A stretch of 38,058 nt of DNA from Saccoglossus kowalevskii. Lineage: Eukaryota; Hemichordata; Enteropneusta; Harrimaniidae. This document shows, one piece after another, positions 1 through 8,772 of this stretch (the stretch's first letter is position 1; every line of letters starts with the position of its first letter). Where the stretch lies: assembly GCF_000003605.2 (NCBI RefSeq), contig NW_003110772.1, positions 1-38,058 of the forward strand. Direction: 5' to 3'. The position numbers and the translations under genes are program-made. Under the pieces are notes generated by a model, which saw only the letters and a program-made list of their open reading frames with translations, ran no database searches and was not told where the DNA came from.

Positions 1-287
1 AACTTTGCAATAACTTTGTACAACTTTGCATTCACTTTGAACAACTTTGCACGGTGTGTTAACAGCTTAAAATCCACTACGTGACTACAGCATGAACAAC
101 TTGTCCTTCAAAATTAGAAGGAATTAAAACACATTTCATTAATTGAAATAGTTACAAAAATTCTACGATTTTTCACTATAGATGATTGACATCACTGTAA
201 AAAAGAATGCAGGATCGTTGTTTTATATATTTTATGGGTGCGTGATGAAACAAATAAAATAAATTCAACAGGTCGTTTATTCATGTA
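1..287. repeat. Partial monomer at the left edge (M0 tail)
   Basis: The window opens inside the phased ACTTTG cluster and runs through the A-rich tract to the M1 anchor. It corresponds to roughly the last 287 bases of a monomer and shares TCCTTCAAAATT and CACATTTCATT with the tail of M17 (near 16,120), so these two tails are close relatives. Confidence 0.95.
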
Positions 288-597
288 GTCTCCCATGCAA
301 GTACTAACCACGCCCGATTGCGCTTTACTTTAAACATTCGTCGGTGACCTAACCATAAAGCTGCATGGATTATTTGAAATTAAGCCGAATTGGCGCTAGT
401 TCATGTTTTTGGTTGTTTTAAAATCGATATCGCTGGCACAGGTACATTCTAGAATTGAACTATGACCTCTACAAGCTTGGAGTAACACTACGGAAATTTA
501 CCAGCTTTTTCAGAAATATTTATTCATATTTCCGAACTTTTAACTATGGGACTTGTTAATATGATATCACAGATAAAAATCACGAATGAAACTACCA

Positions 598-624
598 ACT
601 TTGCAATCGCTTTTTGCAACTTTG
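598..624. repeat. Second ACTTTG pair, 21 bp apart
   Basis: ACTTTG starts at 598 and 619, two helical turns apart, with a degraded GCTTTTTG in between at the position of the missing middle motif. It looks like a shorter relative of the phased cluster and recurs at the same place in nearly every monomer. Confidence 0.7.
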
Positions 625-944
625 TATGTAGTTTGTTGTCGATTTTTCAGTTGGTTGTTGTGATATTCTGCTAGTATATGAGGCATTATCGATACATTTA
701 CTTAATGTTTTCGAAATTTAACTGGGGGTTGTCATGACAATGACTTGGGTTAAATATAAAAGCAACTCCGCCAACATTTCTTTCGTTTTCTCAAACTTTG
801 CACACTTTTTTCTAACATTTTACACTCAGTTCATGTGAACATCTATAGGCTGCTTTCAACTAACTTTTATTTAATATGTCGACCATACAACTGCGCGTTT
901 TTATATGCCAACTACTTAGGTCATATATACAAATACATCTACAA

Positions 945-992
945 ACTTTGCAATAACTTTGTACAACTTTGCATTCACTTTGAACAACTTTG
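945..992. repeat. Helically phased ACTTTG cluster (five motifs, 10.5-bp spacing)
   Basis: ACTTTG starts at 945, 956, 966, 977 and 987, that is steps of 11, 10, 11, 10, averaging 10.5 bp, the helical repeat of B-DNA. The cluster sits in every monomer (the window itself opens in one, with starts at 2, 13, 23, 34 and 44). Motifs on one helical face usually mean intrinsic curvature, a positioned nucleosome or cooperative protein binding. Confidence 0.85.
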
Positions 993-1237
993 CACGGTGT
1001 GTTAACAGCTTAAAATCCACTACGTGACGACAGCATGAACAACTTGTCCTTGAAAATTGGAAGGAATTAAAACACTTTTCATTAATTGAAATAGTTACAA
1101 AAATTCTACGATTGTTCACTATAGATGGTTGACATCACTGTAAAAAAGAATGCAGGATCGTTGTTTTATATATTTTATGGGTGTGTGATGAAACAAAAAA
1201 AAAATAAATTCAACAAGTCGTTTATTCAGGGAGTCTC

Positions 1238-1313
1238 CCATGCAAGTACTAACCACGCCCGATTGCGCATTACTTTAAACATACGTAGATGACCTAACCA
1301 CAAAGCTGCATGG
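1238..1313 (-). repeat. Inverted pair CCATGCA ... TGCATGG around the 5S-like core
   Basis: Arms at 1238-1244 and 1307-1313 are exact reverse complements, 62 bp apart, enclosing most of the 5S-like sequence. In a minus-strand RNA they would form a 7-bp closing stem. The box-side arm depends on a change from the usual 5S TTGGATGG to TTGCATGG. Many family-B monomers (e.g. M8-M11, M20) have TGCATGA and keep only 6 bp. The pairing is inferred. Confidence 0.5.
1249..1301. repeat. Direct repeat CTAACCAC flanking the A-box side
   Basis: CTAACCAC occurs at 1249-1256 (inside the 5S C-box) and again at 1294-1301, 45 bp apart, in most monomers. The second copy, GTGGTTAG on the minus strand, may be a decayed duplicate of the C-box edge or chance. 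Confidence 0.5.
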
Positions 1314-1401
1314 ATTATTTGAAATTAAGCCGAATTGGCGGATATTTCATGTTTTTGGATGTTTTAAAATCGACATCGCTGGCACAGGTACATTCTAGAA
1401 T

Positions 1402-1414
1402 TGACCTATGACCT
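1402..1414 (-). promoter_or_regulatory. DR1-like site (AGGTCA-T-AGGTCA)
   Basis: TGACCTATGACCT on the plus strand is two perfect AGGTCA half-sites one base apart on the minus strand, the DR1 pattern bound by RXR-, HNF4- and PPAR-type nuclear receptors in animals. By my count it is unaltered in 29 of the 40 full monomers and changed in M1, M7, M15, M18, M19, M20, M24, M25, M33, M36 and M39. Two more AGGTCA half-sites occur per monomer (in GGTGACCTAACC and in TTAGGTCATATA). Function is inference only; conservation may just be satellite homogenisation. Confidence 0.3.
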
Positions 1415-1675
1415 CTGCAAGCTTGGAGTAACACTACGGAAATTTAACAGCATTTTCAGAAATATCTATTCTTATTTTCGAACTTTTAACTATGGGACTT
1501 GTTATTATGATATCACATGTAAAAATCACGAATGAAACTACCAACTTTGCAATCGCTTTTTGCAACTTTGTATGTAGTTTGTTGTCGATTTTTCCGTTGG
1601 CTGTTGTGATATTCTGCTTATATATGAGGCATTATCGATACATTTACTTAAAGTTTTCGAACTTTAACTGCGGGG

Positions 1676-1687
1676 TTGCCATGGCAA
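1676..1687. repeat. Variant perfect palindrome TTGCCATGGCAA
   Basis: Relative to TTGTCATGACAA, position 4 changed T to C and position 9 changed A to G, a symmetric pair that keeps the perfect dyad. The same form is at 32776-32787 (M35) and 35609-35620 (M38), both sisters of this monomer, so probably one ancestral event. Confidence 0.9.
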
Positions 1688-2172
1688 TGACTTACGTTAA
1701 ATACAAAAGCAACTCCGCCAACATTTCTTTCGTTTTCCCAAACTTTGTACACTTTTTTCTAACATCTTACACTCAGCTAATGAGAACATCTATAGGCTGC
1801 TTTCAACTAACTTTTATTTAATTTGTCGACTTTACAACTGCGCGTTTCTATATGCCAACTACTTAGGTCATATATACAAATACATCTACCAACTTTGCAA
1901 TAACTTTGTACAACTTTGCATTCACTTTGAACAACTTTGCACGGTGTGTTAACAGCTTAAAACCCACTACGTTTCGACGGCATGATCAACTTGTCCTTGA
2001 AAATTAGAAGGAATTAAAACACTTTTCATTAATTAAAATAGTTACAAAAATTCCACGATTTTTCACTATAAATGATTGACATCACTGTTAAAAAGAATGC
2101 AGGATCGTTGTTTTATATGTTTTATGGATGTGTGATGAAACAAAAAAAATCAACAGGTCGTTTATTCAGGGA

Positions 2173-3117
2173 GTCTCCAATGCAAGTACTAACCACGCCC
2201 GATTGCGCTTTGCTTTAAACATTCGACGGTAACCTAACCACAAAGCTGCATAGATTATTTGAAATTAAGCCGAATTGGCGGATATTTCATATTTTTGGAT
2301 GTTTTAAAATCGACATCGCTGGCACAGGTACATTCTAGAATTGACCTATGACCTCTACAAGCTTGGAGTAACACGACGGTAATTTAACAGCTTTTTCAGA
2401 AATATTTATTCATATTTTCGAACTTTTAACTATGGGATTTGTTAATATGATATCACAGGTAAAAATCACGAATGAAACTACCATCTTTGCAATCGCTTTT
2501 TGCAACTTTGTATGTAGTTTGTTGTCGATTTTTCAGTTGGCTGTTGTGATATTCTGCTAATATATGAGGCATTATCGATACATTTACTTAATGTTTTCGA
2601 AATTTAACTGGGGGTTGTCATGACAATGACTTGGGTTAAATATAAAAGCAACTCCGCCAACATTTCTTTCGCTTTCTCAAACTTTGCACACTTTTTTCTA
2701 ACATTTTACACTCAGTTCATGTGAACATCTATAGGCTGCTTTCAACTAACTTTTATTTAATATGTCGACCATACAACTGCGCGTTTTTATATGCCAACTA
2801 CTTAGGTCATATATACAAATACATCTACAAACATTGCAATAACTTTGTACAACTTTGCATTCACTTTGAACAACTTTGCACGGTGTGTTAACAGCTTAAA
2901 ACCCACTACGTGCCGACGGCATGAACAAATTGTCCTTGGAAATGATTAGGAATTAAAACACTTTTCATTAATTAAAATAGTTACAAGAATTCTACGATTT
3001 TTCACTATAAATGATTGACATCACTGTAAAAAAGAATGCAGGATCGTTTTTTTATATGTTTTATAGATGAGTGATGAAACAAAAAAAAATACATACAACA
3101 GGTCGTTTATTCAGGGA
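2173..3117. repeat. Satellite monomer M3 (family A, 945 bp)
   Basis: Box at 2166-2217 reads TCTCCAATGCAAG. ATTCGACGG, GCATAGATT and CACGACGG are shared with M36, as M2 is with M35, so a two-monomer block recurs 33 monomers apart. From the CTTGGTC-like tail onward (TTGGAAATGATTAGG, ACAAGAATTC) it resembles the M12 and M13 tails. Confidence 0.97.
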
Positions 3118-3162
3118 GTCTCCCATGCAATTACTAACCACGCCCGATTGCGCTTTACTTTA
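3111..3162 (-). pseudogene. 5S rRNA-derived segment, M4/M13/M14 variant
   Basis: The C-box reads GGTTAGTAATTG on the minus strand (plus: CAATTACTAACC), one base off the family-A form, while the A-box side is unchanged. The same allele is at 11599-11650 and 12543-12594, which groups these three boxes as one lineage. Confidence 0.8.
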
Positions 3163-4065
3163 AACATTCGTAGATGACCTAACCACAAAGCCGCATGGCT
3201 GATGTGAAATTAAGCCGAATTGGCGGCTATTTCATGTTTTTTGGATGTTTTAAAATCGATATCGCTGGCACAGGTACATTCTAGAATTGACCTATGACCT
3301 CGACAAGCTTGGAGTAACACTACGGAAGTTTAACAGCTTTTTCAGAAATATTTATTCATATTTTCGAACTTTTAACTATGGGACTTGTTAATATGATATC
3401 ACAGGTAAAAATCACAAATAAAACTACCAACTTTGCAATCGCTTTTTGCAACTTTGTATGTAGTTTGTTGTCGATTTTTCAGTTGGCTGTTGTGATATTC
3501 TGCTAATATATGAGGCATTATAGATACATTTACTTAATGTTTTCGAAATTTAACTGGGGGGTTGTCATGACAATGACTTAGGTTAAATATAAAAGCAACT
3601 CCGCCAACATTTCGTTCGTTTTTCCCTAAAATTTGCATACTTGTTTTTAACATTTTACACTCAGCTCATGAGAACATCTATAGGCTGCTTTCACCTAACT
3701 TTTATTTAATATGTCGACTTTACAACTGCGCCTTTCTATATGCCAACTACTTAGGTCATATATACAAATACATCTACCAACTTTGCAATAACTTTGTACA
3801 ACTTTGTATTTACTTTGAACAACTTTGCACGGTGTGTTAACAGCTTAAAACGCACTACGTGCCGACGGCATGAACAACTTGTCCTGGAAAATTAGAAGGA
3901 ATTAAAACACTTTGCATTAATTAAAATAGTTACAAAAATTCTACGATTTTTCACTATAAATGATTGACATCACTGTAAAAACGAATGCAGGATCGTTGTT
4001 TTATATGTTTTATAGATGTGTGATGAAACAAAAAAAATAAATTCAAAAGGTCGTTTATTCAGGGA
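3118..4065. repeat. Satellite monomer M4 (family A, 948 bp, longest)
   Basis: Box at 3111-3162 reads CAATTACTAACC. The left half carries a string of rare variants (AGCCGCATGGCTGATG, CCTCGACAAG, CGGAAGTTT, CACAAATAAAAC, ATTATAGATAC) found together again only in M13 (the first of them also in M14). After about 3,600 it switches to TTTCGTTCG and CCCTAAAATTTGC as in M12, so the monomer is a mosaic. Confidence 0.97.
3562..3573. repeat. 12-bp perfect palindrome TTGTCATGACAA
   Basis: The sequence equals its own reverse complement. It is intact in 29 of 40 full monomers by my count, for example 729-740 and 2615-2626. Broken forms are in M5, M17, M18, M20, M22, M29, M37 and M39. Three monomers carry a different but equally perfect palindrome (see 1676-1687). 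It could be a dyad protein-binding site or simply an inherited part of the monomer. Confidence 0.9.
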
Positions 4066-5005
4066 GTCTCCCATGCAAGTACTAACCACGCCCGATTGCG
4101 CTTTACTTTAAACATTCGCCGGTGACCTAACCACAAAGGTGCATGGATTATTTAAAATTAAGCCGACTTGGCGGCTATTTCATGTTTTTGGATGTTTTGA
4201 AATCGATATTGCTGGCATTGGTACATTCTAGAATTGACCTATGACCTCTACAAGCTTGGAGTAACACTACGGTAATTTAACAGCTTTTTCAGAAATATTT
4301 ATTCATATTTTCGAACATTTAATTATGGGACTTGTTAATATGATATCACAGGTAAAAATCACGAATGAAAATACCAACTTTGCAATCGCTTTTTGCAACT
4401 TTCTATGTAGTTTGTTGTCGATTTTTCAGTTGGCTGTTGTGATATTCTGCTTATATATGAGGCATTATCGATACATTACTTAATGTTTTCGAAATTTAAC
4501 TGCGGGGGTGTATGACAATGACTTTGGTTAAATATAAAAGCAACTCCGCCAACATTCTTCGTTTTCCCAAAAATTTGCACACTTGTTTCTAACATTTACA
4601 CTCACCTCATGAGAACATCTATAGGCTGCTTTCAACTAACTTTATTTAATTTGTCGACTTTACAACTGCGCGTTTCTATATGCCAACTACTTAGGTCATA
4701 TATACAAATACATCTACCAACTTTGCAATAACTTTGTACAACTTTGCATTCACTTTGAACAACTTTACACGGTGTGTTAACAGCTTAAAACCCACTAGGT
4801 GCCGACGGCATGAACAACTTGTCCTGGAAAATTAGAAGGAATTAAAACACTTTGCATTAATTAAAATAGTTACAAAAATTCTACGATTTTTCACTATAAA
4901 TGATTGACATCACTGTAAAAAAGAATGCAGGATCGTTGTTTTATATGTTTTATAGATGTGTGATGAAACAAAAAAAATAAATTCAAAAGGTCGTTTATTC
5001 AGGGA
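4066..5005. repeat. Satellite monomer M5 (family A, 940 bp)
   Basis: Box at 4059-4110, standard family A. GCCGACTTGGCGG and CTGGCATTGG are shared with the next monomer, M6. The 12-bp palindrome is broken by a small deletion (GGGGGTGTATGACAATG near 4,504). Confidence 0.97.
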
Positions 5006-5940
5006 GTCTCCCATGCAAGTACTAACCACGCCCGATTGCACTTTACTTTAAACATTCGCCGGTGACCTAACCACAAAGGTGCATGGATTATTTGAAATTA
5101 AGCCGACTTGGCGGCTATTTCATGTTTTTGGATGTTTTGAAATCGATATCGCTGGCATTGGTACATTCTAGAATTGACCTATGACCTCTACGAGCTTGGA
5201 GTAACACTACGGTAATTTAACAGCTTTTTCAGAAATATTTATTCATATTTTCGAACTTTTAACTATGGGATTTGTTAATATGATATCACAGGTAAAAATC
5301 ACGAATGAAACTACCAACTTTGCAATCGCTTTTTGCAACTTTGTATGTAGTTTGTTGTCGATTTTTCAGTTGGCTGTTGTCATATTCTGCTAATATATGA
5401 GGCATTATCGATACATTTACTTAATGTTTTCGAAATTTAACTGTGGTGTTGTCATGACAATGACTTAGGTTAAATATAAAAGTAACTCCGCCAACATTTC
5501 TTTCGTTTTCCCAAACTTTGCACACTTTTTTCTAACATTTTACACACAGCTCATGTGAACATCTATAGGCTGCTTTCAACTAATTTTTATTAAATTTGTC
5601 GACTTTACAACTGCGCGTTTCTATATGCCAACTATTTAGGTCATATATACAAATACATCTACCAACTTTGCAATAACTTTGTACAACTTTGCATTCACTT
5701 TGAACAACTTCGCACGGTGTGTTAACTGTTCAAAACCCACTACGTGCCGACGGCATGAACAACTTGTCCTTGAAAAGGAATTAAAACACATTGCATTAAT
5801 TAAAATAGTTACAAAAATTCTACGATTTTTCACTATAAATGATTGACATCACTGTAAAAAAGAATGCAAGATCGTTGTTTTATATGTTTTATAGATGTGT
5901 GATGAAACAAAAAATAATTGAACAGGTCGTTTTTCAGGGA
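5006..5940. repeat. Satellite monomer M6 (A-to-B junction, 935 bp)
   Basis: Box at 4999-5050 (CGATTGCACTT, intermediate between families). The left third is almost identical to M5; by 5,370 it reads GTCATATTC and the tail has CTTCGCACGG and AACTGTTCAAAACC, which are family-B marks. The A-to-B switch therefore lies inside this monomer, about 5,260 to 5,375. Confidence 0.96.
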
Positions 5941-6882
5941 GTCTCCCATGCAAGAAATAACACGCCCGATTGCACTTTACTTTAAACATTCGTCGGTACC
6001 TAACCACAAAGCTGCATGGATTATTTGAAATTAAGCCGAATTGGCTGCTATTACATGTTTTCAGAACTTTTAAATCGATATCGCTGGCACAAATACCTTC
6101 TAGAATTGACCGATGACCTCTACAAGCTTGGAGTAACACTACGGTAATTTAACAGCTTTTTCAGAAATATTTATTCATATTTTCGAACTTTTAACTATGG
6201 GATTTGTTAATATGATATCGCAGGTAAATATCACGAATGAAACTACCAACTTTGCAATCGCTTTTTGCAACTTTGTATGTAGTTTGTTGTCGATTTTTCA
6301 GTTGGCTGTTGTCATATTCTGCTAATATATGAGGCATTATCGATACATTTACTTAATGTTTTCGAAATTTAACTGTGGTGTTGTCATGACAATGACTTAG
6401 GTTAAATATAAAAGTAACTCCGCCAACATTTCTTTCGTTTTCCCAAACTTTGCACACTTTTTTCTAACATTTTACACTCAGCTCATGTGAACATCTATAG
6501 GCTGCTTTCAACTAACTTTTATTTAATTTGTCGACTTTACAACTGCGCGTTTCTATATGCCAACTACTTAGGTCATATATACAAATACATCTACCAACTT
6601 TGCAATAACTTTGTACAACTTTGCATTCACTTTGAACATCTTTGCACGGTGTGTTAACAGCTTAAAACCCAATACGTGCCGACGGCATGAACAACTTGTC
6701 CTTGAAAATTAGAAGGAATTAAAACACTTTTCATTAATAAAAATAGTTACAAAAATTCTACGATTTTTCACTATAAATGATTGACATCACTGTAAAAAAG
6801 AATGTAGGATCGTTGTTTTATATGTTTTATAGATATGTGATGAAACAAAAAAAATAAATTCAACAGGTCGTTTAATCAGGGA
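5941..6882. repeat. Satellite monomer M7 (family B, 942 bp)
   Basis: Box at about 5934-5985 is damaged (GCAAGAAATAACACGCCC). At 6,050-6,115 it carries the alternative tract ATTACATG, TTTTCAGAAC, CACAAATACC, TGACCGATGACC that appears together only in M19 and M24. Confidence 0.96.
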
Positions 6883-7827
6883 GTCTCCCATGCAAGAACT
6901 AACCACGCCCGATTTCACTTTACTTTAAATATTCGTCGTTGACCTAACCACAAAGCTGCATGAATTATTTGAAATTAAGCCGAATTGGCGGCTATTTAAT
7001 GTTTTTGGATGTTTTAAAATCGATATCGCTGGCACAGGTACATTCTAGAATTGACCTATGACCTCTACAAGCTTGGAGTATCACTACGGTAATTTAACAG
7101 CTTTTTCAGAAATATTTATTCATATTTTCGAACTTTTAACTATGGGACTTGTTAATATGATATCACAGGTAAAAATCACGAATTAAACTACCAACTTTGC
7201 AATCGTATTTCGCAACTTTGTATGTAGTTTGTTGTCGATTTTTCAGAGGGCTGTTGTCATATTCTGCTAACATATGAGGCATTATCGATACATTTACTTA
7301 ATGTTTTCGAAATTTAACTGCGGGGTTGTCATGACAATGACTTAGGTTAAATACAAAAGCAACTCCGCCAACATTTCTTTCGTTTTCCCAAACGTTGCAC
7401 ACTTTTTTCTAACATTTTACACTCACCTCATGTGAACATCTATAGGCTGCTTTCAACTAACTTTTATTTAATTTGTCGACTTTACAACTGCGCGTTTCTA
7501 TATGCCAACTACTTAGGTCATATATACAAATACATCTACCAACTTTGCAATAACTTTGTACAACTTTGCATTCACTTTGAACATCTTTGCACGGTGTGTT
7601 AACAGCTTAAAACCCAATACGTGCCGACGGCATGAACAACTTGTCCTTGAAAATTAGAAGGAATTAAAACACTTTTCATTAATAAAAATAGTTACAAAAA
7701 ATCTACGACTTTTCACTATAAATGATTGACATCACTGTAAAAAAGAATGTAGGATCGTTGTTTTATATGTTTTATAGATATGTGATGAAACAAAAAAAAT
7801 AAATTCAAAAGGTCGTTTAATCAGTGA
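6883..7827. repeat. Satellite monomer M8 (family B, 945 bp)
   Basis: Box at 6876-6927 is family B (GCAAGAACTAACC, CGATTTCACTT). AACGTTGCAC, CACGAATTAAAC and CTAACATATGAGG recur exactly 1,890 bp later in M10. Private bases: TCAGAGGGCTG and TAAATATTCG. Confidence 0.97.
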
Positions 7828-8772
7828 GTCTCCCATGCAAGTACTAACCACGCCCGATTTCACTTTACTTTAAACATTCGTCGTTGACCTAACCACAAAG
7901 CTGCATGAATTATTTGAAATTAAGCCGAATTGGCGGCTATTTAATGTTTTTGGATGTTTTAAAATCGATATCGCTGGCACAGGTACATTCTAGAATTGAC
8001 CTATGACCTTTACAAGCTTGGAGTATCACTACGGTAATTTAACAGCTTTTTCAGAAATATTTATTCATATTTTCGAACTTTTAACTATGGGATTTGTTAA
8101 TATGATATCACAGGTAAAAATCACGAATGAAACTACCAACTTTGCAATCGCTTTTTGCAACTTTGTATGTAGTTTGTTGTCGATTTTTCAGTTGGCTGTT
8201 GTCATATTCTGCTAATATATGAGGCATTATCGATACATTTACTTAATGTTTTCGAAATTTAACTGTGGTGTTGTCATGACAATGACTTAGGTTAAATATA
8301 AAAGTAACTCCGCCAACATTTCTTTCATTTTCCCAAACTTTGCACACTTTTTTCTAACATTTTACACTCAGCTCATGTGAACATCTATAGGCTGCTTTCA
8401 ACTAACGTTTATTTAATTTGTCGACTTTACAACTGCGCGTTTCTATATGCCAACTACTTAGGTAATATATACAAATACATCTACAAACTTTGCAATAACT
8501 TTGTACAACTTTGCATTCACTTTGAACAACTTCGCACGGTGTGTTAACAGCTTAAAACCCACTACGTGCCGACGGCATGAACAACTTATGCTTGAAAATT
8601 AGAAGGAATTAAAACACTTTTCATTAATTACAATAGTTACAAAAATTCTACGATTTTACACTATAAATGATTGACATCACTGTAAAAAAGAATGTAGGAT
8701 CGTTGTTTTATATGTTTTATAGATATGTGATGAAACAAAAAAAATAAATTCAACAGGTCGTTTAATCAGGGA
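7828..8772. repeat. Satellite monomer M9 (family B, 945 bp)
   Basis: Box at 7821-7872 combines the intact C-box bases (GTACTAACC) with the altered A-box (GATTTCAC), preceded by CAGTGAG. GACCTTTACAAG is shared with M11, 1,890 bp to the right. The tail has TAGGTAATATAT and ACTTATGCTTG, not seen elsewhere. Confidence 0.97.

Larger units (their letters stand above)
288..1232. repeat. Satellite monomer M1 (family A, 945 bp)
   Basis: 5S-like box at 281-332 with family-A bases (CAAGTACTAACC, CGATTGCG). Private variants GGCGCTAGTTC, TTGGTTGTTTT and TTTCCGAAC are shared with M18, 17 monomers away. The DR1 site is damaged (TGAACTATGACC). The tail with CTTGGGTT, CAGTTCATG and CCATACAACTG matches the tails of M3 and M36. 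Confidence 0.97.
1233..2172. repeat. Satellite monomer M2 (family A, 940 bp)
   Basis: Box at 1226-1277; the A-box side reads GCGCATTAC and is followed by ATACGTAGATG. It is a sister of M35 and M38 (CTCTGCAAGCTTGG, CAGCATTTTC, ATCTATTCTTATT, GCCATGGC palindrome at 1676-1687). The tail ACGTTTCGACGGCATGATC is shared with M35. Confidence 0.97.

Noticed and set aside
288-332. A functional 5S rRNA gene
   Set aside because: The 5' third of 5S is unrecognisable, the A-box is altered, and the copies differ at bases that are invariant in real 5S RNA. Called a 5S-derived pseudogene segment instead.
312-360. CENP-B box near ATTCGTCGGTGACC
   Set aside because: Only the TTCG part fits the TTCGNNNNANNCGGG pattern; the required A and CGGG are missing at the right spacing.
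300-360. tRNA-type A and B boxes in the GGTTAGGTCACC region of the minus strand
   Set aside because: GGTTAGGTCACC is too far from the B-box consensus GGTTCGANNCC and no cloverleaf can be drawn; the 5S interpretation explains the conserved bases better.
895-935. TATA-like TCATATATAC as a promoter
   Set aside because: A+T-rich matches of this kind are expected by chance in such sequence, and there is no gene or known start site beside it.
1225-1240. GGGAGTCTCCC as a hairpin or operator
   Set aside because: It is a near-palindrome with a one-base centre, too tight for a hairpin, and most of it is inherited from the 5S C-box (ATGGGAGAC).
5636-5833. Recurrent ~65 codon minus-strand frames across the phased ACTTTG cluster (KLFKVNAKLYKVIAKL)
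   Set aside because: The apparent peptide repeat is the translation of the 10.5-bp ACTTTG motif series. Frames are broken by indels in sibling monomers, so there is no sign of coding constraint.
8003-8215. Recurrent 60-110 codon open frames on the plus strand (hydrophobic, rich in F, L, I, V) starting near ATGACC or ATGGGACTTG
   Set aside because: They recur once per monomer because the DNA repeats, are cut by stops in most copies (CTGCTAATATATG), vary in start and end, and their composition follows from T-rich sequence. No domain is recognisable.
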